A stretch of DNA of 64,000 nucleotides from Sclerotinia nivalis (GCA_029531795.1 JAPEIS010000004.1:1488001-1552000), one strand, 5' to 3'; positions 22,716-35,115 are shown, counted from the first letter of the stretch. Numbers and translations are program-made. Notes: generated by a model from the sequence alone, not told the origin.

Positions 22716-23990
22716 AATATTCGAAAAACCTTTAATTATCTTATAAGCTAATATAGTTAGAAGTGCTAGCTTTTATGAATTAGTATTTTCTTTAGTTAAT
22801 GATTTTTGTATTGATATAATTTTGATCCAAGAATCTTACATATTCTCAGATATCTTATGTCGAATTATGAAATCCTATCCGGTCTATGAAACTTTCATAT
22901 CATTTGATAACTGGAAAATCCGTTCTCGAATAATGATCTATACTTGCAAAGAAGTAGGTATTCGAGTTAGCCAATTCCGGCCTATCTCCTTTCGAGATTT
23001 ATTATTTTTATACCTTCAATCCATTACTAATTCTATTTTTACAATCATCAACATCTATAATGCTTCTAAAAGCAATTAAGATAAAAATCAAACGATAAAA
23101 GATTTATTTAATTTACCTTCTTCCTTTTTTAATTCTACATTTCTTGTAGAAGATCTGAATCTATATTATCCAAGATAGAATCTTCTTTGCTATAAAAATT
23201 CAAGCCTTATAAAGCTTTTTACAAATTGACTAGATAATCATTCTTTCAATCTTCTTTTTACAATCGGTGAAGCTATTTACGATTTGGGTAGTATTCTCGA
23301 TTTTACATTTCTATCAAGATTATATATAGCTAATACAATATTAGCTTTTTACTTTGATACAATTTTTGATTATAAATCCTTATTGACAACTTTGAATTGG
23401 AATATAAGATTCCAGAATCCAATTCGAAGATTACGAATTGATATATTTGACGAAAAACTCTTTTTAAATCTATTATCAGAAAACTTAGTGAATCTAGACT
23501 TCCAAACCTTATTTACAACTTTTGATTTCGATAATCTAACTTTGAATATCATTCAATCGATACAATTAATATATACAGGATCAGCTCAAAGATCATTTGG
23601 CCGAAATATAGATCAATCATAATGGAACGAGGCCTGTTGGATAACTGTTCAAGAAAACCGAACGAACAATTTTTTAGAATCAAAACAAAATCTTTGAAAG
23701 GTTGTTAAAAAAGCGAAAAAGGAATTCTGGTTTTCTAAACTTGATTCAGTTAAGGAAATAAAAGATGTCTTTAAAATGATAAAATGGTATTAATTAGTTG
23801 GAATATATCGAATTTTTTCTTTAATAGATCCTTTAGATCATTTTTTTGTTACAATTATATAAGATAAAAGAGATTTATTTATCAATAATTTATTGATAAA
23901 TTCAGTTGAAGTTAACGATATCCTTTTCGATTCTTTTACAGTTTCTACTCGCTTTATTTTATTCTTTGAAATCACGATTTAAGATATTCA
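22716..23990 (+). pseudogene. LINE-A ORF2 endonuclease region remnant
   Basis: The apurinic-type endonuclease that nicks the target shows ILIQES (22818-22838), an EDLNLYY segment near 23151 where GDFN is expected, and a degraded C-terminal part near 23290-23400. The linker to RT follows with FNLTQ-like and SAQRSFGRN segments near 23590. Confidence 0.75.
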
Positions 23991-26092
23991 AATTGTTATC
24001 TTTTGTATAGGTAATACAGTTCCTGGTATAAACGAAATTCCAATCAAAATATTATAACTAGTGTGGTTACAAATCGAATCTAGTATTCTACAACTTTTTC
24101 AAAAATGCCTTGAAATAGGCTATCACTCTGAATGTTTTCGATTAGCAATTGTAATTATCATTTCAAAATCGAATAAATCAGATCGTACGAATTCTAGATT
24201 CTACAAACCAATAGCTTTACTTTCGGTATTAGGAAAAGGTTTCGAATGTTTAATCGCTAAAAAGATATCTTGGATTGTTATAATTTTTAAAGTATTAATC
24301 AAACAATAATTTGGAGTGCTTTTTTTTCGATCATCTGTCGATTTTACAATCTGCCTTATATATAATATAGAAATGGCCTTGAATTTAGGCTCCAAAGCTA
24401 TATTACTAATCATGGATATCAAAGGCGCTTTTGATACTGTTCTTTTAGGACGTTTAGTCCATCAACTCAGAGAATAAGGATGGTTTGACAATCTAGTTCG
24501 ATGGATACAATCGTTTTCGACAAATCGATCAGTTTGTATTCGGCTTGACGGCGAAACAGGGTTCAGTACTAGTATTGAATATGGTTTGCTATAAGGTTCT
24601 CCAATTTTGTTTATTCTTTTTATGCTTTATATAGTCTCTTTGTTTTGGTTAGGCAATCCCATTCGAAGATTTGGATATGCAAATGATATTGCTTTAATAG
24701 CATTCTTTTCAAGTTTACAATCGAACTGTGATCAACTATAATTGGAAATGTTGGAAACATTGAACTAAGGAAAATCAGAAGGTATTATTTTTGATCCGAA
24801 GAAATCTAAACTAATCCACTTTTTCAGAGGCTCCAAAAGAAATATTGAAAGCCCTAGCATTCTTTCTATTACAGAAAAACCAGGGTCATTAAGATGGTTA
24901 AGGGTTTACTTTGATAGAAAGTTTAATTTCAAGTTTCACATTCAGATATTGTCGATTAAAGTTTTTACAATTGTAAATGCTTTACGTTCGCTTGGAAAGA
25001 TTACTCGAGGTATCCTTTCAATTTTGCTTCAACGAGCAACAATAGTTTGTATTCTCAAAAAGTGCTATTTTGCAGTCGAAACCTGATGGCCTGGTCGAAT
25101 CAGAAAATGCAACTTACACTCTACAATTTCGAACCAAGTAGAGGGATATTTGGAACTTTTAAACAAGATTGTATTGATTAGTGTTTGAGTAATCCTTTCA
25201 ATATTTTGTATAACCAATATTGTTATTTTGTTCAAAGAATCAAATCTAATACCTTTCGAGATTAAACTCAATTTGATTTTACAAAGCTTTGCAGCCTGAA
25301 TTGCTTGGTTTGATTTTAACCATCCTTTTCGAATTCAAATCAAAAACATTTTGGTCAAAGGAATTAGAACTATTAATTCAAGATTCTTAAGGCTAATTTT
25401 AGTTCTCCCAAAAACTGAATATATCAATCCAATTGCTCTCCCTCCTTGAAGAATCAAAGAATTATATATTGCTATAGAAATTCAGATTAATAACCCTCTT
25501 GATCGTTCAAAAACACAAACAACTAAGGACTTTGTGAGATTCCTGTCTACAATTTTATTAAACGATTTGTAGGTTTTCTCTGATGATTCGAAAAGTAAAA
25601 CTTTGGATGGTGTTACAAGAAATAATTCAATGACTTATCAATATAATCTGCAAATAGATCAATAGATTTTTTCATTTGGTTGTAATGTTGAGATCTTCGA
25701 TACCAAAGCAATTGCAGTTTTGAAAGGTGTTTAATCTACAATATTACTATCCTTAGTTAGGTTTACTACAAACCTTTGGATCTTTTTAGATAATTTGGAG
25801 GTTGTTATGCGATTGGGTACTCATTCAACAGAATCCTCGCAAACTATATTCGAAGATTTCTGCATTTTAATTACCGTTTGGTTTCTCAGATTTCGTTTAC
25901 TACACACCCGTTCTGGCTCAATCCGAATTCGATAGATCTCTAACCATTTAGATATCCCTAAGAATAAAGCAGTAGATATAGTAATCAAAGAAGGAATAGT
26001 ATTTTTCTTTTTATTCAATTCTATTTGTATTTTTGCTTCCTTGAAAAGAATTGTTAAAACGATTACCAAATCAACAAGAGCTAAATTATAAA
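23991..26092 (+). pseudogene. LINE-A ORF2 reverse transcriptase and RNase H remnant
   Basis: RT blocks on the plus strand: YKPIALLSVLGKGFE (24202-24246), AILLIMDIKGAFDTV (24397-24440, first aspartate), GSPILFILFMLYI (24594-24635) and GYANDIALIAF (24671-24708), where one catalytic aspartate of the A-D-D box is now asparagine. RNase H is visible at 25570-26060: FSDDSKSKTLDG (25576-25610), a WIFLDN segment (25777) and NKAVDIVIKEG (25964-25996). The frame is cut by many stops. Confidence 0.87.
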
Positions 26093-26485
26093 CGATTACA
26101 ACACTATTAAACTACAATAATCTTTTTATAACTTATAGCAATTAATCGATTATGCTTTCTTTTGATCGAACAACACTAGGATATATCCTAACAGCTAGAT
26201 CCCAACACAGCGATTTCGTAGCGTATCACGATTGTTTCAATTACGAAGATGCTTATATGCTATACTTATATAAAAAAAGAAAATCCCTTTTTCATTTTTA
26301 CTTTTATAAAATTGAAAATGCTCAAAAAACCCTTTCAAAGTTACCACCATCTAAAGCTATCCTTTATCTTTTGGGAAGTATAAAAGGAGTAGCGAAACTA
26401 GCAGCTTGGTTCAAATCTACAAGATTCTATCAGAATATATACCCTCGATTCTTTGTACAATTTATAGATTGAAGAATTGCTTTGA
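26093..26485 (+). pseudogene. LINE-A ORF2 C-terminal segment
   Basis: The 26152-26460 frame (LSFDRTTLGYILTARSQHSD, then FYKIENAQKTLSKLPPS) matches the degraded equivalent of LINE-B at 38590-38800 in position. It ends at a stop just before the pentanucleotide array. Confidence 0.65.
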
Positions 26486-26775
26486 TTTTATTTTATTTTA
26501 TTTTATTTTATTTTATTTTATTTTATTTTATTTTATTTTATTTTATTTTATTTTATTTTATTTTATTTTATTTTATTTTATTTTATTTTATTTTATTTTA
26601 TTTTATTTTATTTTATTTTATTTTATTTTATTTTATTTTATTTTATTTTATTTTATTTTATTTTATTTTATTTTATTTTATTTTATTTTATTTTATTTTA
26701 TTTTATTTTATTTTATTTTATTTTATTTTATTTTATTTTATTTTATTTTATTTTATTTTATTTTATTTTATTTTA
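26486..26775 (+). repeat. Perfect (TTTTA)58 pentanucleotide array
   Basis: 290 bases are an uninterrupted repeat of TTTTA, 58 units, followed by a T run. It lies directly after the last LINE-A coding stretch. LINE-B has only a short impure ATTTT-rich stretch at the same place (39057-39100), so the array expanded in LINE-A. Lacking C and G, it cannot be mutated by RIP. Confidence 0.97.
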
Positions 26776-27168
26776 TTTTTGGGTTTTCTTTGTATAAAAC
26801 ATTGGGTTTTGGTTCGGAAAGATTGAACTTGCATAAGTTTTAAAAAAAAAAAAAAAAACTTTATATTAACAAAAACATATTAAAAAGTTCGATTGCGATA
26901 ACAAAAAAGAAGAGATTAGGAATCAAAGGATCTAACTATATTGTGGAGGATAGTTGAAATATCTACCCAAAGAATTAACTCAATACGCAACAACAATCAT
27001 ATAAACCCTGCTGAAGCATTTAATATATATAATACTAGTAAACTTAGATTAGCTAATTAAAAACCCAGGGGCCTTTCTCCCCTAACGTCCTTTATCCCAA
27101 TTAGGAATTTGAGGTTTGTGCTTCACACAGAGCCTCGGACGAAAAATATCACACACACACACACACAC
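26776..27168 (+). other. LINE-A 3' untranslated region with A18 run and (AC)n tail
   Basis: An A-run at about 26842-26858, then sequence related to 39117-39395 of LINE-B (shared AACCCT, a GGGGGCC or GGGGCC block, and a GACGA(T)AAATAT end). It finishes with ACACAC repeats at the target site. Confidence 0.75.
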
Positions 27169-27185
27169 ACTTCATATAATTCGAC
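27169..27185. repeat. Shared LINE target site duplication
   Basis: Bases 27169-27182 are the right duplication of LINE-A, and 27172-27185 are the left duplication of LINE-B (right copy 39396-39409). Both overlap on CATATAATTC, so LINE-B entered the copy of the target made by LINE-A. Confidence 0.92.
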
Positions 27186-27337
27186 ATCCTGACCCCGTGA
27201 CATCCAAAGCACCTCACCATCCTCAAAACGCGTTTATTATCGCGTTTTATTGATCAATCGATCGTTCTTATTATCTATAGGATTTAAAAACGAAACTTTT
27301 CAGCCCCGGCAGGCGCTGTACGGATACATTTCCGCCA

Positions 27338-28560
27338 TTATGCCTCCCGCTCTCCCAAAGCTCTCCCAGATCTTTCTGGATAGAGCCAATGCTTTGACAG
27401 CTAAAGCAAACGATGGTCAAACGATCTTCGGTTCAATTATTTCTTTCTTGGATAGATATCTAGACTCCAAAGAGGTTCTTACTTTTTCAATGAAGTCTTG
27501 TAAACTCTTTATTGCTTTTTGCTTGGATTTCAAAGCAATTATAGAAAAGCACTTTGATACATTTGTTAATGGTTTCTATCTCCTTTGGGTCGATAACGGT
27601 ATTGTTATCCCTTTATCATTTATTCCAAACGAGAGGACATCTATTACAACAGTTCCCAAGGCTTCATACACTCAAAAAACTGTTAGTACAATTAAGTCCC
27701 TTTATATTGCTACCCTCAAAAAACTAACGAATACTATATCATATACTTCTCTCACTGATTCCCATCTATTCGTAAAAATCGGATAAAACTATTTAGTTTG
27801 TAAAGCCGGAGTTTTTGCTGTTTTGATAGCCCTCAAAAAAGCTCTCGGAGTTTTTGCTTCTTTTTTGAAAGAAGTATAGAAAGTAAATACAGGATTCGCT
27901 TTTTATACAAACTCCTTTTCCAATCTATTAGTTTTAGAAAAATAGAAGTTTATTATCTCTATTGTTATCGGAGATTGCAAAATCGAAATTCAAGAAAAAT
28001 GGATAACTTATTGTCTGAATTATATCCTCCGGAATGTAACGGTTCTGAATGATTCCTTCAAAATGGTTACTGAACCTATTATTAAGAATACTCTCTTCGA
28101 AACTATAAAAGACTATTCTAATCAAAAACTAGTACAAGTTATTCAAATACAATCAAGTATCAAATCAGGCCTTTTTCATATTATATAGATCGTAAGTTTT
28201 AAGGCCAATACAAAGGATCTACTCAAAAGATCCTTGAAGATATTTGGAGTCATTATTATAATTACTTTATTGATCCAAAAACCGAAAACGATTCAATGCT
28301 CTCGCTGCTATTTATGGTATAACTTTAGGGTTTGTTTCAAATTTTAAATATACCGTATTTGTAGCTCCTTTAAACACTCCGAGGTTAATTACACCTTCAA
28401 ATGCAATACAACTCATATCTACCCAGCTAAATGCCTTCATTGCTGCAGACCATATACAATAGACGATTCCAAATGCTCTTTACAATTAATTGCCAATAAG
28501 ATCAAATCGAAATCAGAACGATAAACAATTAGAAAAATCTATTATTCAATTAAAACCAAA
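27338..28560 (+). pseudogene. LINE-B ORF1 remnant
   Basis: The ATG at 27340 opens MPPALPKLSQIFLDRANAL. The frame then stays open to 27786, longer than any other ORF1 piece here, continuing the region KANDGQTIFGSIISFLD. After several stops the zinc clusters appear at 28296-28480: CSRCYLWYN, a CSSFKHSE segment, KCLHCCRPYTIDDSKC. ORF1 proteins bind element RNA. The upstream start at 27250 in the same frame uses TTG and lies in the 5' untranslated dyad, so the ATG is preferred. Confidence 0.8.
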
Positions 28561-28789
28561 GCCTATCTAGATACTAAATGTACAACTATTATACTCTCCG
28601 ATTTTTAAATGGAAGATATCCCAACCCCTACCACTCTAACATTTCAAATTCTTTACGAAATCCGTTCAAGGATCTCAATCTATATATTCAGCTCTAATCA
28701 GATGATTGTTCTCCCCAACTTTCACCTCTTTAATCGATTCGCAATTATCGAAGATCCTTTTGTAATTCTTTTTAATAAATTATCATAAA

Positions 28790-29690
28790 TTATTATTCAT
28801 TATACAGATAAATGTAGGCAAAGGAGCAACCTCTCATAAGATTGTTTTAGTTTTAACAAATTCGGATTATATCGATATTATATTAATACAAGAATTATGC
28901 ATTTTCTCAAATTTATCACAGAAAATCATCAAAATCTATCTTTCATACGAAACTTTCATTCTATTGGACAATTGGGAGATTCAATCTTACGTTTTAATCT
29001 ATATTAGAAAGGGAATCGGATTTTAGATCAATCAACTCAGATCTATAATCTCCCGAGATCTAATTTTTCTCGAACTAAATAGATCAAACAATTTCCCTTT
29101 CCTCATTATTAATATATATAATGTTTTATTACAATACTCTGATGAAAATCGAGCAATTAAATCTCTTTTTACTTTACAAAATTTTATATAATATTCAACA
29201 CTTCTTTTCGGGGATTTCAACCTTCATTATTCTAATTGGAATTTTCTTCATTTAGGTCCTTCTCTATTTTCAGAACTTTTTATAGAATAGATAAACTTAT
29301 AGAATATATGCCTCATTTCACCGATCGGTATTCCTATCTACAATAGAGATAATATATTAGATTTAATTTTCCTTTCAGGCCCTTATTTAACTATCATCAT
29401 CTTTATCGAACATCTAGATTGCACCTCAGATCATAAACCCTTGAAAATTATACTATACTGGAATTACTGCGATCTCAATCCAATACAACAATTCAAATTA
29501 AATACTCTAAATGAAGAACTCTTTAAAAAACTATTGGATATCAATTTATTTAACTTTCTCGATATTTCAATTCAGCTAAATCTTCCCTTTGACCTAAATC
29601 TACTAGCGTTCAATTTGACTCAAGCCTTTCAAAATACTTATATAGGCTCTGCCAATCAAATCTCGAAAGACCCTCTACAACAACCTTGAT
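28790..29690 (+). pseudogene. LINE-B ORF2 endonuclease remnant
   Basis: Endonuclease/exonuclease/phosphatase motifs in order: the IQINVGKGA-like start (about 28802), DIILIQEL (28872-28895), FGDFNLHYSNW (29203-29240), ILDLIFLSG (29348-29375) and CTSDHKPLKI (29422-29450), with the S-D-H of the active site kept. Stops at 28790, 29023, 29188 and 29288 break it. Confidence 0.85.
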
Positions 29691-30439
29691 GAAACAAAGC
29701 CTGCAGATCAGCTGCTATTGAAAATCAGCATACTGATACAACAAATTCCAAATGCTTTTTTCGAAAAGTAATTTGTAAAACAAAATAAATCTTCTTTATT
29801 TCGAAAATCGATAAAATTGAAAATATGAATGACGTTTTCAAAATAGCGAAATGGTATCAAATTACAGGGATTTACCGCACTCCCCCCTTGATCGATCCAA
29901 CAAATCTTATGATAACCAATAGCACCGAAAAAAAAAGAATGTTATTCGTTAATAATCTATTCACAAATATTGCAAAGATAGATAATATCGCTTTCGATAC
30001 TCTTACAAGCTCTACCCGAACTATCCTGCTCCTAGATATTACTATACAAGATCTGGAAAAGGTTATATTACAAGCTGGCAATACAGCCCCTGATACGGAT
30101 GAGATTTCTACTAAAATTCTACAAATCGTATAAACATCAATCAAAGAGATAATTCTCCAATTATTTCAGAAATGCTTCGATATTGGATATTATCCAGAAT
30201 ACTTTCGATTAGTTATTGTAATGATCATCCCAAAACTTAACAAAGTAGATAACATTAATCCGAGATTATATCGATCGATAATTCTACTATTTGTTTTGGA
30301 TAAAGGTTTGAAAAGACTTATAACAAGAAAAATGTTCTGACTAGCTATAATCTGCAAAGTTCTAGCAAACCAATAATTCGGAGCCCTACCATTACGATCC
30401 TCTATCGATCTTACTACATACGTAACCCACGATATCGAA
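29691..30439 (+). pseudogene. LINE-B reverse transcriptase, left part
   Basis: Linker and RT fingers: WYQITGIYRTPPLIDP (29854-29900), IQDLEKVILQAGNTAPDTDE (30046-30105) and YRSIILLFVLDKGL-like text at 30268-30315. The frame stops at 30439, where gypsy-2 begins, and continues at 36788 (the alanine-leucine-lysine start of the next block). Confidence 0.85.
30435..30439. repeat. Target site duplication TCGAA of gypsy-2, left copy
   Basis: TCGAA is repeated at 36783-36787, directly outside the two LTRs. Confidence 0.93.
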
Positions 30440-30676
30440 TGTCACGGGGTCAGGGCCGGGCCACTGGACCGGCCCCTTTAGTAGGCTCCACCTGTCCGAT
30501 CCAGTACCGAGCGGGGCACGCTCGGTAATCGTACTTTGTAAGAGCGCTAAGGCTCGAAGTTTTAGTATATATAAATATATTTAAAAGAAACGTTTCTTTT
30601 GTAGAAATGTAACTCTTTGAATTATGTTTTATCAATAAAAATGATTTTTGTTATTTTGTTTGTTGCTTTCATGATA
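30440..30676 (+). repeat. Gypsy-2 5' LTR
   Basis: 237 bp. It is GC-rich at its start (GGCCGGGCCACTGGACCGGCC has internal dyads) and contains a TATATAAATATA promoter-like stretch at about 30568-30580. Its pair is 36546-36782. Confidence 0.93.
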
Positions 30677-32000
30677 CTATATAGCTTTCTTCTATTTGTG
30701 CCGATACTTCTATAATATCGTCCCGTTTGCATTTGCCTAGCTAGTCTGGTTTCCTTAAAGAATTTGCTATCGTTGTAATTAGTAATATTGCGATCTGGTA
30801 TCGTTATTTTATTTTTCTTTACGAATTCAATATAAGAATGAAAACAGAAATGATCAATCTACAATCCGTAGTTCAAAAGCTTATTCTCGATCTGCAAATC
30901 GAGAAAACTGTATTTATACAATAAAGAGAGAAGAACGATAGATTGATTATCTATCTGATTCAATTCCATTTTGTTTTTATTGCCTCGTCTATTTCAACTC
31001 CTACCGATCAGACCGATCCTTCGCCTTTGACTCCTGTTACAACCCCAGCTGCCGCTCTTGTCCTGTCGAAATCTCAATTGAGTGAGAAGATACCTGATCC
31101 TGTATCGTTTGATAAAACGAAAATCGATCTTGATTGATTTATCGATCAAATATAGAATAAAATGTATACCAATTCCGATTGTTTTATTTCCCTGTATTTC
31201 TATTTGATTTATGTAACTGGAAGATTAACTGGATTTGTTGTTGTACAAATTCGATTGTATAATATCAAAGGACAATTTGTTAAACTTACTGATTATAAAA
31301 ATCTATTACAAATATTGGAAAAAGCTTATAGAAACCAGAATAAACAGATCGAGGCCCGGAAACTTCTAATCAATTTGAGATAGAGGAATCAATTGTTCTA
31401 TATCTTCTATATTGAATTCCAAAGATTAATATTGAAAACCGGAATGGCCGACGATAACAATACTTTGGTTATTCTATTAGAACAAGTTTTGTCGAGTGAA
31501 TTAAAGAATTAGATTGTTATTGTTGAACTTTTTATAGATAGTGCTAATACATTCGCTGTTTTCGTGTAAATATTGGAGAATCGTTGTTTATATTTGATAA
31601 AACCGATCGGCTTTAATTGTAACCCAATCGTTTTGTTATTCTATATTATTATTCAAAACCTGAATTCTGTTAATTATATCTTTACTTCATTTCCGAATCC
31701 TATTATTCGATTTGTTGTTTTCGTTATGATTATGTTTGTTGGAGATCCAATAGATCTCAATTCCCAAAGATATATTAATAGATGCAAACAAGGGAAATGC
31801 TTTTATTGTGGGTTTGTCGATCACTGTGTGAAAGACTATTTGTTCTTAGATAATCGTTCTGTACAAATTAAAGTTAGTTTTATCAATCTTGTTTTATTAT
31901 TCCTTGTTTCGTTTTTTGTCCAGATTCAATTATATATTATATCATTATACAGTCTGTCCCTTCCTGGCTTTTCGAATTCGGGAAACGGAGCCCGTCTGGT
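30677..32000 (+). pseudogene. Gypsy-2 gag remnant
   Basis: The leader runs to about 30840, then the Gag frame on the plus strand. A serine/threonine/proline-rich N-terminus (30975-31070) precedes the capsid-like part KMYTNSDCF (31161), VTGRLTG (31213), GQFVKLTDYKNLLQILEKAY (31270-31330) and QRLILKTGMADD (31420-31455). The zinc knuckle near 31789-31830 reads GKCFYCGFVDHCVKDY, with its last cysteine changed to tyrosine. Stops at tryptophan/glutamine codons split it. Confidence 0.87.
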
Positions 32001-32890
32001 ATAAGTCGTTGTCAAACGAAAGTCCTGTATATATTATACTTGTCTATTGCTACAATTCGAAGCTTATCTTTCGTTGAAGAAATAAGCAATCAAGCAAATC
32101 TGATAATATTGTTTATTATTATCCTATCGATGCTTGATCGATTTTGTCCTATTTACGTTATAATAGATAACGGATACAAAGGATATATTTTCGTAGATCG
32201 AAGTTGAATTGAAACTATCAAGTTTTTAATATACAAATTATTTATCCTATTCGAAATCATTAAATTCGGTGGGAAAATACTGTCTGAAAACCGAGTGGAT
32301 CGTTACATTCTAATCGATCTGCAAATCAACGATTATTATGAAAAGAGATCAAAAACCTATATTATTGAATTAGCTTATTATTCGATTGTTCTGGGATTAG
32401 CGTAGTTAAAGAAACACAATCCCTATATCGAATTCGCATTTAATATATTCCGATTCGATAACGAGTTCTATCGAAAATTCTGTAATATATTGTTGCAATT
32501 ATCCTGTGTGAAAGTGTTACAAGATATCCTGAAGAAAGCCTGCCCGGTATATTTACCTTTCCGCCTGGATGTTCTTCAAAGCAAGGATATCGTATTTGTA
32601 TCAATGAAAGTCTATACAGTATATACTCGCTGCGATTATAAGATATTCCAGATTATTATAAATCTGATTAACGATATTCTATTCTAAAGAAAAGACCCTA
32701 TCCTATCTAACTTACCTGAAGAATTCCGATTCTAGATCGATATATTCTCCCCGCGAAACGCTAACAAACTGCTCCTATATTGATCATACAATTACGATAT
32801 CCATCTGAAGAAGAAAACCAAATTACCATTTGAAACTCTTTATTCTATATTCCAAAACAAATTTACTATTTTAAAAGACTGATTATCCGA
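32001..32890 (+). pseudogene. Gypsy-2 protease and linker remnant
   Basis: A region near 32100-32450 fits the protease (an FCPIYVIIDNGYKG-like start, then YSIVLGLA-like text at 32380-32405). The linker to RT follows at 32470-32880. The active-site triad is not recognisable. Confidence 0.6.
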
Positions 32891-34140
32891 AAACCTTCAA
32901 AAAGAATTCATTCATCCGAATTTGTTTATTTTGGCTTTGCTTATTCTGTTTATCAAGAAACCTAATAAAGAATTACAATTCTATATCGATTATCGAATTC
33001 TGAATAATTTATCAATGAAAAATCGTTATCCGCTATTATTTACCAAAGAATCCTTGAACAATCTGAAAGAAATGAAATTCTTTACAAAGATCGATATCAT
33101 CTTTGTATTCAATAATATAAAGATTAAAGAAGAACAAAAATATCTAATTGCTTTTCATATCTGTTTCGGTCTGTTTGAGATCTTGATCATGTTCTTTGGA
33201 TTGATCAATACATCTACTATATTCCAGTGTTTTATTAACAATACTTTACAAAAGTATTTAGATATATTCTGTATTGTTTATTTAGATGATATTCTGATCT
33301 ATAGTAGAACCCGTTCTGAGTATATTGTTTATATTCAAAAGGTCCTGGAAGTCTTAAGGAAAATTGGTCTGTATACGAATCTGAAGAAGTACGACTTTTT
33401 GAAACCTGAAACTAAATTCTTGGGCTTTATTGTAGACCGGGAAGGTATCCGAATAGATTCTGTAAAGATCAAAACGATCATCAAATAAAAGATTCCGGTC
33501 CATTTAATAGATATACAAGCATTTATTGGATTTGGCAATTTCTATTAACGATTTATTTATAGTTTCTTGTTTATTATATACCTACTGATTAATCTGACCC
33601 AAAAAAACATCTTGTTTGTTTGAAATCCTATCTATACAAAAGCTTTTTCTGTTTTAAAGATAGTATTTACTGAAGTATCAATTCTAACTGTTTTCAATTA
33701 AGAAAAAGATATGATTATAAAGACCGATATATTTGATTTTGTATTTACTGAAATATTATCTCAATACAATGATATAAGAATCCTGAAACCTATTATATAT
33801 TTCTTGAAAAAGCATTTGGTTGTTGAATATAATTATAAGATTTACGATAAAGAATTACTAATCATTATTCGATGCTTCGAAGAATAGTGTTCAGAACTAA
33901 AGAGAATATCGTCTTCGATTCAGATAATTACAGATCACAAGAATTTGGAATATTTTACAATTACTAAATTATTAAATCATTATCAAATCCATTGATCTGA
34001 ATTTCTGTTTCAATTTAATTTCAAGATTATTTATCAATTAGATAAACAAGAAGTTAAACTTAATACTCTAATTAGAAGATCAAAGGATCTATCTAAAAAA
34101 AAGAATGAACGTTTTCTATATCAAAACTAAACGATTTTGA
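32891..34140 (+). pseudogene. Gypsy-2 reverse transcriptase and RNase H remnant
   Basis: The longest open stretch (32922-33488) carries FYIDYRILNNLSMKNRYPL (32982-33036), FFTKIDIIFVFNNIKIKEE (33079-33136), the catalytic YLDDILIYSRTR (33279-33315) and FLGFIVDREGIRID (33418-33460). RNase H follows with a [12 protein letters not shown] segment (33721-33760), [12 protein letters not shown] and ITDHKNLEYFT (33930-33962). The RT aspartates are intact but stops bound the frame. Confidence 0.92.
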
Positions 34141-34580
34141 AATCAGAAAACTTTAATTCCATTTTATTCCTTATATTCATTTCTGCTTTTATATTTGTTT
34201 TGTTTATATTTATCTCGTCTAATCTGATAGATTCCCCGAAGAAAAGAGTTCGTTTTGTGATTACTATCTGTAATCAATTCTATCGATCACCGAAAGAATC
34301 TAATTTAGTTTATCCAGCCCCTAGATCTATTTTATCCGTCTCTGACTCCCTGCCTACTCTTGATATTCTGTTTATCCTTAAAGCTCTATCGATCCTTAAA
34401 CCATTGCTTGTTCTTATTGTTTCGTTTGATCAGCCTTCAACACTTATTGTAATCTCCAATCTATTATTCAAACCACCAAAAGAATTGAAAACTTTATTTG
34501 TTGAAATATATATATTCGATTCTATATTTGCATCTATTCTGAAGGCCTTGGTAAAGAAAGCATTCAAGTTCTCGTAGGAG
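34141..34580 (+). pseudogene. Gypsy-2 linker between RNase H and integrase
   Basis: A 146-codon open frame (34140-34577), hydrophobic at its N-terminus because of C to T change, then serine/leucine rich. It continues the polyprotein; no separate domain is recognisable. Confidence 0.6.
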
Positions 34581-35115
34581 GTTGATCGGATAATAATAAA
34601 TAATATAATAATAATACTATAATATTATTTATTATAATAGTGGAAGACTTAGTCGTATTTAGCTTAGGAGTGATCGAATATATGAACAATAGAATATTGA
34701 AGTCAGAATTATATATATATTGAATATTGAATTTTTTATCTGCTTATTTTTTTTTTTTTTTCTTTTCGAAGAATTCTTTGAAGAAGATCTTCGTATTTAT
34801 AGATTTTAATGAGATTCTACACTATTCTATGATTATAAATAAGATCGATTTAAATCGAATCTTATAGAATCATTTTATATAATAAAAGGAAATAATAACC
34901 AATAGTATTCAATCTGAGAATAAGAAAATTCTATATGCTTCCATTTCATTCTATTCCATTATAAATCATTCTGATATGATATATGATCGAAATTTTATAT
35001 AATAATAAAATTTAATAATATGAAATCATATTATTAATATATCACGTGATCATATAACTATTGGTTCGGTAAATATTATTAAGTGTTTTAATAACTTATT
35101 AGGAATTCTCACACA
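34581..35115. other. Anomalous AT-rich insert in gypsy-2
   Basis: About 0.5 kb with very few G or C, a T-run near 34748-34762, a palindrome ATCACGTGAT (35042-35051) and stops in all frames. The polyprotein frame breaks here and resumes near 35150 with the integrase N-terminal region (NNLLYYRRKLFVFDYNNLKA). I found no clear terminal repeats or duplication. Confidence 0.45.

Larger units (their letters stand above)
21135..27168 (+). mobile_element. LINE-A: Tad-like non-LTR retrotransposon
   Basis: A 14-15-bp target duplication (ACTTCATATAATTC, 21121-21134 and 27169-27182) flanks it. It has ORF1 with zinc knuckles, ORF2 with endonuclease, RT and RNase H, and a 3' end in a simple (AC)n tail at 27150-27168. 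Its 5' region at 21170-21300 and its 3' untranslated region match those of LINE-B. It was inserted in the promoter part of the copia 3' LTR. All frames are broken by RIP-type mutations; the ATG of ORF1 has become ATA. Confidence 0.92.

Noticed and set aside
26406..26843. Long open frames of repeating FYFIL, 114-145 codons
   Set aside because: They are the translation of the pentanucleotide array, which has no stop in any forward frame. Not a gene.
27150..27170. (AC)n as an independent microsatellite
   Set aside because: It is the simple-repeat 3' tail of LINE-A directly at its target duplication, matching the ATCAA tail of LINE-B in position.
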